From NCBI GenBank assembly GCA_946183175.1, contig CAMHBH010000127.1, positions 1 through 5,376 on the forward strand: a stretch of DNA of 5,376 nt, written 5' to 3'. Under the pieces are notes generated by a model that saw only the letters and a program-made list of their open reading frames with translations, was not told where the DNA came from and searched no databases. Of this stretch, positions 1-4,963 are shown piece after piece. How positions within the stretch are numbered: position 1 is the stretch's first letter; every line of letters begins with the position of its first letter. The position numbers and the translations under genes were made by a program. Source of the DNA: an uncultured Oscillibacter sp. (GTDB lineage Bacteria > Bacillota > Clostridia > Oscillospirales > Oscillospiraceae).

Positions 1-8
1 CCGCGTGC

Positions 9-1742
9 TTAGGCATTTGCTATCGCCCCTTCCTGTTGAGACTGGTACACTTCCCGGTAAATCGGCGACTGCTCCATGAGTTCGGCGTGCGTCCCCATGT
101 CGACAATTTTTCCGTCGTCCATCACGACAATTCTGTCGGCGTCCATCACCGAGGCCACGCGTTGCGCGATAATCAGTTTAGTCGTGCCCGCGAACCCGCT
201 ACGGAACGCCGCGCGGATTTTGGCGTCCGTCGCCATGTCCACGGCGCTGGTAGAATCGTCAAGTATCAGGATTTGCGGCTTGCTCAGCAGTGCCCGCGCG
301 ATACATAGCCGCTGTTTCTGTCCGCCGGAGACGTTCACGCCGCCCTGTCCGAGGTCGGTATCGAGGCCGTCGGGCATGGTCTTCAGGAACTCGTCGGCGC
401 AAGCGGTCTTACAGGCTTCCCATAACTCCTCGTCCGTGGCGTCGGGCTTGCCCCAGCGCAGATTGTCGCGGATAGTCCCGGAGAAGAGCGTATTCTTCTG
501 TAGTACCATGCTGACGGCGCTCCGCAGGTGTTCCATGGTGTAGTCCTGTACGGGCCGCCCGCCGACGCGCACCGTCCCCTCCTGGCACTCGTACAGGCGC
601 GGTATCAGCGACACCAGAGACGTTTTGCCGGAACCCGTCCCGCCGAGTATGCCGACGGTCTCCCCCGACTTGATGTGCAGATTGATATTCCGGAGTACCC
701 ATTCGGGGTTGTCGGCGTGGTAGCGGAAGGACACGCCGTCGAAGTCAATGGAACCGTCGGGGACGCGCGCCGCCGTATCCGCCGCGCCGTCGTCCATCGC
801 CGGGGCCTCGTTCAGCACTTCCGCCACGCGCCGCCCGCACGCTATCGCGCGCGTAGCCATCATGAACATCATCGAGAACATCATCAGCGATATCATAATC
901 TGCGTGATATAGGTAAAATATACCATTAAGTCGCCTTTGCCGAGGGTGTCGTTGTAGACCATGTGCCCGCCCAGCCACATGACGGCAATAAGTGTCGAGT
1001 ACATAATCAACATCATCGCGGGCATATTCACGACCACCGTGCCGAAGGCCTTTAGCGACGTGTTCCGCAGGGCCTGATTACGCTGTTGGAATTTTTCGGT
1101 TTCGCCGTCCTCGCGCACGAACGATTTCACCACGCGGATACCCGTCAAGTTTTCCTGTACGACTAAATTCAGGGCGTCGGTCTGCTCCTGTAGCGCCCGG
1201 AACATCGGGCTTGCCTTGACCATAATCGTCGCGACGACCGCCGCGAGTAGCGGGAGCGACACCAGAAAGACCGAACTCAGGCGCGTGCTGATTCGCACAG
1301 AGAGGACTATCGCCGCGACCAACATCACCGGAGAGCGCACCGCGATTCTCATGCTCATCATGAGCGTGATTTGGAGGGCGTTCACGTCGCTGGTCAGGCG
1401 CGTGACAAGCGACGCCGTGGAGAATTTTTCGATATTGGAAAAGGCGTAGGTCTGGATTTGCTCGTACTCGGCGCGGCGGAGGTTCGCGCCGAAGCCCATG
1501 CCGACTATCGACGACACCGCCGCGCCCGCCATCCCGAAGCACAGCGACAGTATCGCCATACCGACCATTTTGAGGCCTTCCCGGAGGATATAGTCCGTGT
1601 CGGCGGCGGGTATCCCGATATCGACAATGTCGCTCATGACCATGGGGATGAGCAGTTCAAAGATAGCCTCGGCGGCGGAACACGCCACGCCCAGCACTAT
1701 CAGCGGAACGTAGGGCCGGACACAGGCCCCTATTTTCTTCAT
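9..1742 (-). CDS. Heterodimeric-type ABC exporter subunit (TMD-NBD), degenerate ATPase half
   Basis: A 577-residue half-transporter of the multidrug/lipid exporter class (ABC_membrane then ABC_tran), acting in the cytoplasmic membrane to export an unknown substrate. The first ~300 residues are hydrophobic with several membrane segments. The NBD shows Walker A GGTGSGKT (K373), Q-loop Q415, signature SGGQ (472-475), Walker B ending in D495, and D-loop SAVD. Two key residues are non-canonical: the catalytic Glu after Walker B is Asp (D496), and the switch-loop His is Gln (Q527 in IAQR). This pattern is known from the degenerate half of heterodimeric exporters of the BmrC/TM287 type, so a second subunit with a complete site is expected, probably just past the left edge because upstream lies an unrelated module. 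I chose the start at 1742 because AAAGGAGG sits 8 bases upstream; an in-frame ATG at 1784 adds 14 polar residues without a ribosome site. The family is sure, the substrate unknown. Confidence 0.95.
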   Translation of the reverse strand: MKKIGACVRPYVPLIVLGVACSAAEAIFELLIPMVMSDIVDIGIPAADTDYILREGLKMVGMAILSLCFGMAGAAVSSIVGMGFGANLRRAEYEQIQTYAFSNIEKFSTASLVTRLTSDVNALQITLMMSMRIAVRSPVMLVAAIVLSVRISTRLSSVFLVSLPLLAAVVATIMVKASPMFRALQEQTDALNLVVQENLTGIRVVKSFVREDGETEKFQQRNQALRNTSLKAFGTVVVNMPAMMLIMYSTLIAVMWLGGHMVYNDTLGKGDLMVYFTYITQIMISLMMFSMMFMMATRAIACGRRVAEVLNEAPAMDDGAADTAARVPDGSIDFDGVSFRYHADNPEWVLRNINLHIKSGETVGILGGTGSGKTSLVSLIPRLYECQEGTVRVGGRPVQDYTMEHLRSAVSMVLQKNTLFSGTIRDNLRWGKPDATDEELWEACKTACADEFLKTMPDGLDTDLGQGGVNVSGGQKQRLCIARALLSKPQILILDDSTSAVDMATDAKIRAAFRSGFAGTTKLIIAQRVASVMDADRIVVMDDGKIVDMGTHAELMEQSPIYREVYQSQQEGAIANA

Positions 1743-1750
1743 ACGCGCAA

Positions 1751-1758
1751 CCTCCTTT
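1751..1758 (-). promoter_or_regulatory. Ribosome binding site deciding the exporter start
   Basis: AAAGGAGG on the minus strand lies 8 bases before the ATG at 1742. It falls inside the longer possible reading frame that begins at 1784, which argues for the shorter 577-residue protein. Confidence 0.85.
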
Positions 1759-1787
1759 GAAACGGAACTTCCTGTACTGTCCATTTA

Positions 1788-1889
1788 TATATATTCGGTG
1801 TTTGTTCTTTGCACCCCCTCTCCTCTGTCGAGCGCGTTGGGACTATGGTTTGAACACGCAGGGCGCAAAGCTCTATCGCCGAATATATA
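1788..1889 (-). repeat. 102-bp imperfect inverted repeat / structured RNA-like element
   Basis: The 29-base arms 1788-1816 and 1861-1889 are inverted copies matching at 22 of 29 positions, in register without gaps. Outer blocks are TATATATTCGG/CCGAATATATA (11 of 11). Inner blocks are CTTTGC/GCAAAG plus CCC/GGG. They are separated by a six-by-six mostly unpaired block. A further stem, 1832-1838 with 1853-1859, lies in the loop. Read as minus-strand RNA, positions 1813/1864 and 1835/1856 become G-U pairs, whereas on the plus strand they are A-C clashes; only 1799/1878 favours plus. It ends 45 bases before the exporter start, so it could be a structured leader, a small RNA, or a MITE-like element flanked by TA. 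I do not recognise a known riboswitch family. Confidence 0.6.
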
Positions 1890-1918
1890 GCAATCCAAAA
1901 AATTATTGCGAAGAGGGA

Positions 1919-1947
1919 TTGACTGTTTTAGAAAAAGCGTTTATAAT
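1919..1947 (+). promoter_or_regulatory. Near-consensus SigA-type promoter without an assigned gene
   Basis: TTGACT (1919-1924), a 17-base spacer, and a perfect TATAAT (1942-1947). The start point would be near 1953-1956, reading rightward. Both following protein genes are on the minus strand, so the transcript would be a short noncoding RNA or antisense to the end of the toxin-antitoxin operon. The match may be partly favoured by the local AT-richness, but spacing and both hexamers fit very well. Confidence 0.6.
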
Positions 1948-1980
1948 ATTTTGTTAGGGAAAAGGGGAAACTTTGTATTA

Positions 1981-2053
1981 AAGAGGCGAAACGCTTCTTC
2001 ATTTTGTCATAATAATTGTTTTCCAGAAGCGACTAAGATTCCTGATTATTATG
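1981..2053 (+). ncRNA. Possible small structured RNA downstream of the orphan promoter
   Basis: An 8-bp stem (AAGAGGCG, AAA triloop, CGCTTCTT; one G-U pair) spans 1981-1999 and is followed by CATTTTG, a weak terminator-like tail. The same CGCTTCT (1992-1998) can instead pair with AGAAGCG (2025-2031), 7 of 7. CATAATAAT (2008-2016) can pair with ATTATTATG (2045-2053), 9 of 9. The last two pairings interleave, so they would form a pseudoknot if simultaneous. No ribosome site or credible reading frame is present. Transcription is inferred only from the promoter 30 bases upstream. Confidence 0.3.
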
Positions 2054-2145
2054 CGGGTTGAAATAAGGATACTACGTGTTCCGTGCCGCTGTCAAGGCGA
2101 TTCCGCGCGAAATTTCCGCCGCGATACCTTCCCGCCATACGAAAT

Positions 2146-2172
2146 GCCTCCCCCGTGTCAGCGAGGGAGGCA
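2146..2172 (-). terminator. Hairpin after the toxin-antitoxin operon
   Basis: GCCTCCC and GGGAGGC pair around a 12-base loop (an outer A-T pair at 2145/2172 makes eight). It begins 13 bases after the antitoxin stop on the minus strand. The following bases are only ATTTCG, so the U-tract is weak and termination may be inefficient; the hairpin could also protect the mRNA end. Confidence 0.5.
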
Positions 2173-2184
2173 GACAGTAAACAT

Positions 2185-2397
2185 TCAGTCCCAGTCAATC
2201 TCGGCGTGCGTGACGTACTCTCCGGCGTCCAGTTCCCGGACGGCTTGCTCGATAGCCACCTTTTCACTCGGCGTTACCTTGGTAAAATCCGGGTCCCATG
2301 CCAGTACCAGCTTTTCCACCATAGCCAGAGCTAATTTTTGGTCGGCGTCCGGCAGTATATCCACCATCTGCGCAACTTGTTGAGAAATCGGAGCCAT
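2185..2397 (-). CDS. Putative antitoxin of a RelE-type module
   Basis: A 70-residue acidic protein, the second gene of a two-gene operon. The start at 2397 (protein beginning MAPISQQ) is one base after the toxin stop codon, preceded by AAGGGG about 10 bases upstream inside the toxin's 3' end; an upstream in-frame ATG at 2433 lies within the toxin gene and is less likely. The N-terminal part (SQQVAQMVDILPDADQ) looks helical. The C-terminal part carries a conserved-looking VLAWDPDFTKVTPSE segment and ends in EIDWD, a stretch that plausibly wraps the toxin. I recall this pattern from small partners of RelE/ParE toxins in Clostridia but cannot name the family. No helix-turn-helix of HigA type is evident. 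Its role as antitoxin is inferred from position, size and charge. Confidence 0.7.
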   Translation of the reverse strand: MAPISQQVAQMVDILPDADQKLALAMVEKLVLAWDPDFTKVTPSEKVAIEQAVRELDAGEYVTHAEIDWD

Positions 2398-2398
2398 A

Positions 2399-2674
2399 TT
2401 ATCGCTTCCCCTTCCGTTTATAAATCCCGCCACGGCTGTCTACGTCAATAATCTGAAGAACCTCAATCCCGCCGTCACGGTCGTACCTGTAAACAACACG
2501 GTGCTTTCCCACACGGAGACGCAGACGCCCGTCAGAATATTCCTTGAGAGCCTTTATATCCCCTACGGGCGGATTTTGCGTTAATCCTATAATCCCGGTA
2601 AGAATACGGCGTTTCGTCTCCCTGTCTAGAGATTCCACATATTTTGCCGCCGCCTTTGCGTATCTGATTTCCAT
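2399..2674 (-). CDS. RelE/ParE-family toxin
   Basis: A 91-residue basic protein with the RelE/ParE layout: N-terminal helices rich in Lys/Arg (KAAAKYVESLDRETKRRI), NPP turn at 34-36, then DIKALKEY and the beta core RLRLRVGKHRVVYRY. The C-terminal strand is VLQIIDVDSRGGIYK. Residues K44, R52, R54, R59 and R81 with Y85 occupy the places where RelE-like mRNA interferases keep RNA-binding and catalytic side chains. The family cleaves mRNA at the ribosome (RelE) or poisons gyrase (ParE); sequence alone does not decide which. I chose the start at 2674. GGGAG sits about 12 bases upstream, slightly far; the longer frame to 2740 overlaps the promoter. Toxin precedes antitoxin, the reverse of classical relBE. 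Confidence 0.85.
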   Translation of the reverse strand: MEIRYAKAAAKYVESLDRETKRRILTGIIGLTQNPPVGDIKALKEYSDGRLRLRVGKHRVVYRYDRDGGIEVLQIIDVDSRGGIYKRKGKR

Positions 2675-2716
2675 TGCGCATTCCGTCTCCCTTACGCTAT
2701 GAAGTAGGACTAGGCT

Positions 2717-2745
2717 ATTGTAGCACCGAAGATATTTCAATACAA
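2717..2745 (-). promoter_or_regulatory. Predicted promoter of the toxin-antitoxin operon
   Basis: Minus strand: TTGTAT (2740-2745), a 17-base spacer, and TACAAT (2717-2722), preceded by TG in extended -10 position. It lies about 43 bases upstream of the toxin ATG. The -35 is weak (3 of 6), the -10 good (5 of 6). No clear operator palindrome was seen over it. Confidence 0.55.
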
Positions 2746-2764
2746 GAGATTTTTCGCAAGCAGA

Positions 2765-2794
2765 AGGGGAGCTTCCCGTGGAAGAAGCTCCCCT
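2765..2794 (-). terminator. Hairpin closing the lipoprotein gene
   Basis: A perfect 11-bp stem (AGGGGAGCTTC with GAAGCTCCCCT) with an 8-base loop, 54 bases after the lipoprotein stop codon. On the minus strand it is followed by TTCTGCTTGC, only moderately U-rich. It separates the lipoprotein transcript from the toxin-antitoxin promoter. Confidence 0.65.
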
Positions 2795-2848
2795 GTTTGG
2801 AATGTCCGGACGCGTTGGACTTCCCCGGCGCCCGACACGACCGGCGGA

Positions 2849-4387
2849 TTAGGCGACTTTTAAGTGTATCACGCACTCCGGAAGGTTGTAGAACGGCTCC
2901 TGCGCCGTGGGCGTGAGGTTGTCGATGACGTTGGCCTGCATGAGCACCGTATTACAGGCGAAGCAAATCGGCAGAATCGGGGCCTGCTCCTTGATGTGCT
3001 CGCAGACCTGCCGCATGGCCTCCACGCGGTCGGAGGCCGCTACGTACTGTTCGAGCAGTCCGGCCATACGCGCGTCAGACCAGCCGCTGAAGTTCAGGTT
3101 GCCCCACGAGGACACCAGCGCCGACAGATTCCAGTCGGCGGTCATGCGGGCCTCGCAGTAGCAGAGGTCGAAGTCTCGATTCCGCGCCGCCTCCCGGAAG
3201 GCCTCCCAGGGGAGCGCGCGCACCTGTACCGGGATGCCCAACGCGCGGTAGTTCTCGGCGATAGACCGCGCCACCGATACCTTGAAACTGTTGTCGGAGT
3301 TGACGAGTAATTTCAGAGTACGGCTGCCCTCGTACCAGATACTTTGCAACTGTTCGGAGACGGTTTCGACGGAGTAATCGAGTTCAAGGTCGGTCGGGTA
3401 CAGGCGCGAGCGCGGGCTGACCGGAAACTGTGCCGGCTCGCCGTGTCCCGACAGGAACGCGCTGACGAGGCTTTCGCGGTTGATTCCGGTCATCAGGGCG
3501 CGGCGGAACATCGTAATATTCATGGGCCACGCGGCCTCGGTGTTGCAGACGAGGTAATGGACATCGGTCGTGGCGGCGTCTGCGTAGCGGATATCGCCCG
3601 TGACGCCCACCGACGCCCCGGAGCTGAAGTCCGTCACCATGAGCTGTACGTCGTGGGAGCTGAAGCGGTAGAGCAGGGAGGCCCCCACGTCGACGAGCGC
3701 GATACGCTCCACGGGGCGGGGCTGTCCGCGCCACCAGTTGGCCGTCGGGGTCAGACACGGCCCGTAGTCGTCGACGTTGTAGCGGTAGGGGCCCGTGCCG
3801 TAGGGCGCGCGGCTCTTGTTGGTGGTCTTGCAGATGGGCACGTCCAGCAGGGCCGGGAATCCGCTGTTGGGCGCGTTGAGGTGTATGGTTACTGTCATGT
3901 CCGTGGAAGTGATACTCGTAATCCGGGAGAGGCGGCTGCGGTAGCGCGCCGACTCCCGCGCCCGGTTCAGGGACTTGCGCACGTCGGCCCCCGTCAGATA
4001 GGAACCGTCGGAGAACGCCACGTCCCAGCGGAGGTTGAACGTATAAGAGGTGAAATTTTCGTTGCAGGTGTAGCGTTCGCAGAGGCAGTTTTCGGGCTCC
4101 AACTGCTCGTCGAGGCGGAAGAGGCCCTCGTACATCAGCGACGCGACAACCTGCTGCACACCGTCGGGGCAGGTGTAGGGGTCCATGGACTTGTCGACCT
4201 CGTAGGGCAGGGAGAAGCGCCACGGGAGATTAGCCTGTGACGGTTCGGGTTCGGGCGTCGTCTGCGTCTGTTCCTCCAGGGGAATCAGGCCGCTTTCCTC
4301 CCGCTCCAGCTCGTCCGGCGCGCAGGCGCTCAGCAGTAGAGACACCGACAGTACGCACGAGAGCCATATGTAACGCGGACGCCTCAA
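2849..4387 (-). CDS. Peptide-type ABC transporter substrate-binding lipoprotein (SBP_bac_5 / OppA-DppA family)
   Basis: A 512-residue extracytoplasmic binding protein anchored by lipid. The signal peptide has basic RRPR, a hydrophobic core and lipobox LSAC (C22). A Glu/Pro/Thr-rich linker (about 23-53) follows. The family pattern is clear: MYEGLFRLDEQLEPE, then a segment resembling 'tFnLR.dvaFsDG..ltgaDV' (about 116-136), GTGPYRYNVDDYG, DFDLCYCEARMTADWNL near the domain crossover, and a C-terminal APILPICFACN. Members bind oligopeptides, nickel or other small ligands and pass them to a permease; none is encoded nearby, so this is an orphan and the ligand unknown. The start codon is TTG at 4387, supported by AAGGAAG 7 bases upstream and by a signal peptide beginning there. 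Thirteen cysteines besides the lipidated one are unusual for this family, including CLCERYTC (101-108). Confidence 0.93.
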   Translation of the reverse strand: MRRPRYIWLSCVLSVSLLLSACAPDELEREESGLIPLEEQTQTTPEPEPSQANLPWRFSLPYEVDKSMDPYTCPDGVQQVVASLMYEGLFRLDEQLEPENCLCERYTCNENFTSYTFNLRWDVAFSDGSYLTGADVRKSLNRARESARYRSRLSRITSITSTDMTVTIHLNAPNSGFPALLDVPICKTTNKSRAPYGTGPYRYNVDDYGPCLTPTANWWRGQPRPVERIALVDVGASLLYRFSSHDVQLMVTDFSSGASVGVTGDIRYADAATTDVHYLVCNTEAAWPMNITMFRRALMTGINRESLVSAFLSGHGEPAQFPVSPRSRLYPTDLELDYSVETVSEQLQSIWYEGSRTLKLLVNSDNSFKVSVARSIAENYRALGIPVQVRALPWEAFREAARNRDFDLCYCEARMTADWNLSALVSSWGNLNFSGWSDARMAGLLEQYVAASDRVEAMRQVCEHIKEQAPILPICFACNTVLMQANVIDNLTPTAQEPFYNLPECVIHLKVA

Positions 4388-4394
4388 AGAATCA

Positions 4395-4401
4395 CTTCCT
4401 T
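4395..4401 (-). promoter_or_regulatory. Ribosome binding site supporting a TTG start
   Basis: AAGGAAG on the minus strand lies 7 bases before TTG at 4387. No in-frame ATG is present nearby, and the signal peptide needs this start, so TTG initiation is well supported. Confidence 0.8.
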
Positions 4402-4405
4402 CACG

Positions 4406-4446
4406 AAAAATCCCCTGAAATCACCGGGAAGCGGTCATTTCAGGGG
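4406..4446 (-). terminator. Intrinsic terminator of the tRNA-Ser operon
   Basis: CCCCTGAAAT pairs perfectly with ATTTCAGGGG (4412-4421 with 4437-4446). After one C-C mismatch an inner ACCG/CGGT stem closes a 5-base loop. On the minus strand the hairpin is followed by A and TTTTT (4406-4410), a proper U-tract. It begins 9 bases after the encoded CCA of tRNA-Ser(GCT). It ends just upstream of the lipoprotein ribosome site, so it may also set that gene's expression. Confidence 0.88.
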
Positions 4447-4455
4447 GTGACATTG

Positions 4456-4549
4456 TGGCGCAGAAGGAGGGATTTGAACCCTCGCGCCGGGTTTTAACCA
4501 GCCTACTCCCTTAGCAGGGGAGCCCCTTCGGCCTCTTGGGTACTTCTGC
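4456..4549 (-). tRNA. tRNA-Ser (anticodon GCT), reads AGC/AGU
   Basis: Acceptor stem GCAGAAG (4543-4549) pairs with CTTCTGC (4460-4466), followed by discriminator G and an encoded CCA (4456-4458). The anticodon stem-loop is CTCCC-CTGCTAA-GGGAG, giving GCT. The T arm is GAGGG-TTCAAAT-CCCTC. The long variable arm typical of serine tRNAs is present. Second gene of the two-tRNA operon. Confidence 0.97.
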
Positions 4550-4582
4550 ACGACGATTATCTGATTGAAACGGGACTGCTAC

Positions 4583-4673
4583 TGGCGGAGAGGGTGGGAT
4601 TTGAACCCACGGACGTGGAAGGCACGTCGCCGGTTTTCAAGACCGGTTCCATCAACCGCTCGGACACCTCTCC
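4583..4673 (-). tRNA. tRNA-Ser (anticodon TGA), reads UCN-type codons
   Basis: Acceptor stem GGAGAGG (4667-4673) pairs with CCTCTCC (4587-4593), followed by discriminator G and an encoded CCA (4583-4585). The anticodon stem-loop is CCGGT-CTTGAAA-ACCGG, giving TGA. A long variable arm (GACGTGCCTTCCACGTC) and T arm GTGGG-TTCAAAT-CCCAC confirm class II serine tRNA. First gene of the operon; 33 bases separate it from tRNA-Ser(GCT). Confidence 0.97.
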
Positions 4674-4738
4674 AAATATTTCCAACCTCCGCGCGCCCTG
4701 CCGGCCCCGCCGTCGGAAACTCATTCGGACTGTTGGAG

Positions 4739-4768
4739 AGTATACCACACTTCCCGGGGCCTTGTCAA
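4739..4768 (-). promoter_or_regulatory. Promoter of the tRNA-Ser operon
   Basis: Minus strand: consensus TTGACA (4763-4768), an 18-base spacer, and TATACT (4739-4744) preceded by TGG (extended -10). Upstream sequence (GAAATAACGG and a T-run) is AT-rich. The start would be about 58 bases before the mature tRNA 5' end. Confidence 0.85.
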
Positions 4769-4859
4769 CCGTTATTTCAAAAACTTTTGCGTTTCCGGCG
4801 TAGAAAACCGGGGAATTTCCCTAGATTTCCGCCTATGGACTACTTTTACGAAATTGTTG

Positions 4860-4888
4860 TTGCATTTCGCCCCGGAATCGTGTAAAAT
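4860..4888 (+). promoter_or_regulatory. Predicted promoter of lspA
   Basis: TTGCAT (4860-4865), a 17-base spacer, and TAAAAT (4883-4888), reading rightward. The leader to the lspA ATG would be about 70 bases and contains a possible 6-bp stem GGCAAG/CTTGCC (4893-4898 with 4922-4927). An 11-base odd palindrome GGGAATTTCCC (4811-4821) lies between the two divergent promoters; a regulator site there is only a guess. Confidence 0.6.
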
Positions 4889-4963
4889 GACAGGCAAGCA
4901 AAATTACTGTTCACGTCGCGTCTTGCCGCGCGTCCTAAAATTTCCTAGTGAAGGAGACTCCCT

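Larger units (their letters stand above)
1759..2184. other. Gene-free, AT-rich intergenic region
   Basis: I find no credible protein gene between the exporter start and the antitoxin stop. The stretch from about 1780 to 2060 is visibly richer in A and T than the flanking genes. It holds a 102-bp inverted repeat (1788-1889), a small GCAAT/ATTGC hairpin (1890-1909), a near-consensus plus-strand promoter (1919-1947), alternative hairpins (1981-2053), and a hairpin after the antitoxin (2146-2172). No convincing exporter promoter was found. TATAAA-like sequence around 1784-1789 on the minus strand has no good -35 partner. Confidence 0.7.

Noticed and set aside
1743..1784. Fourteen extra N-terminal residues for the exporter (ATG at 1784)
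   Set aside because: The strong AAAGGAGG is inside this extension and properly placed for the ATG at 1742; the extra residues are polar and unlike the family's start.
1855..1870. CGCAAAGC near 1863-1870 (plus strand) resembling half of the c-di-GMP-I riboswitch core
   Set aside because: The partner GGCAAACC-type segment with its GAAA tetraloop stem is missing; the match is limited to a short shared string.
2051..2383. Plus-strand open frame of 110 residues downstream of the orphan promoter
   Set aside because: There is no ribosome site before its ATG, it runs antisense through the antitoxin gene, and its composition is not protein-like.
2675..2740. Longer toxin start at 2740 and an out-of-frame ATG at 2679-2681
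   Set aside because: The longer frame overlaps the predicted promoter and adds residues unlike RelE proteins; the other ATG is in the wrong frame.
3344..4240. Long plus-strand open frame (298 residues) opposite the lipoprotein gene
   Set aside because: It is an antisense shadow in GC-rich coding DNA: Arg/Gly/Val-rich composition, no ribosome site, no recognisable domain. The minus-strand frame is a clear family member. The 279-residue minus-strand frame at 3384-4223 is likewise a shifted shadow.
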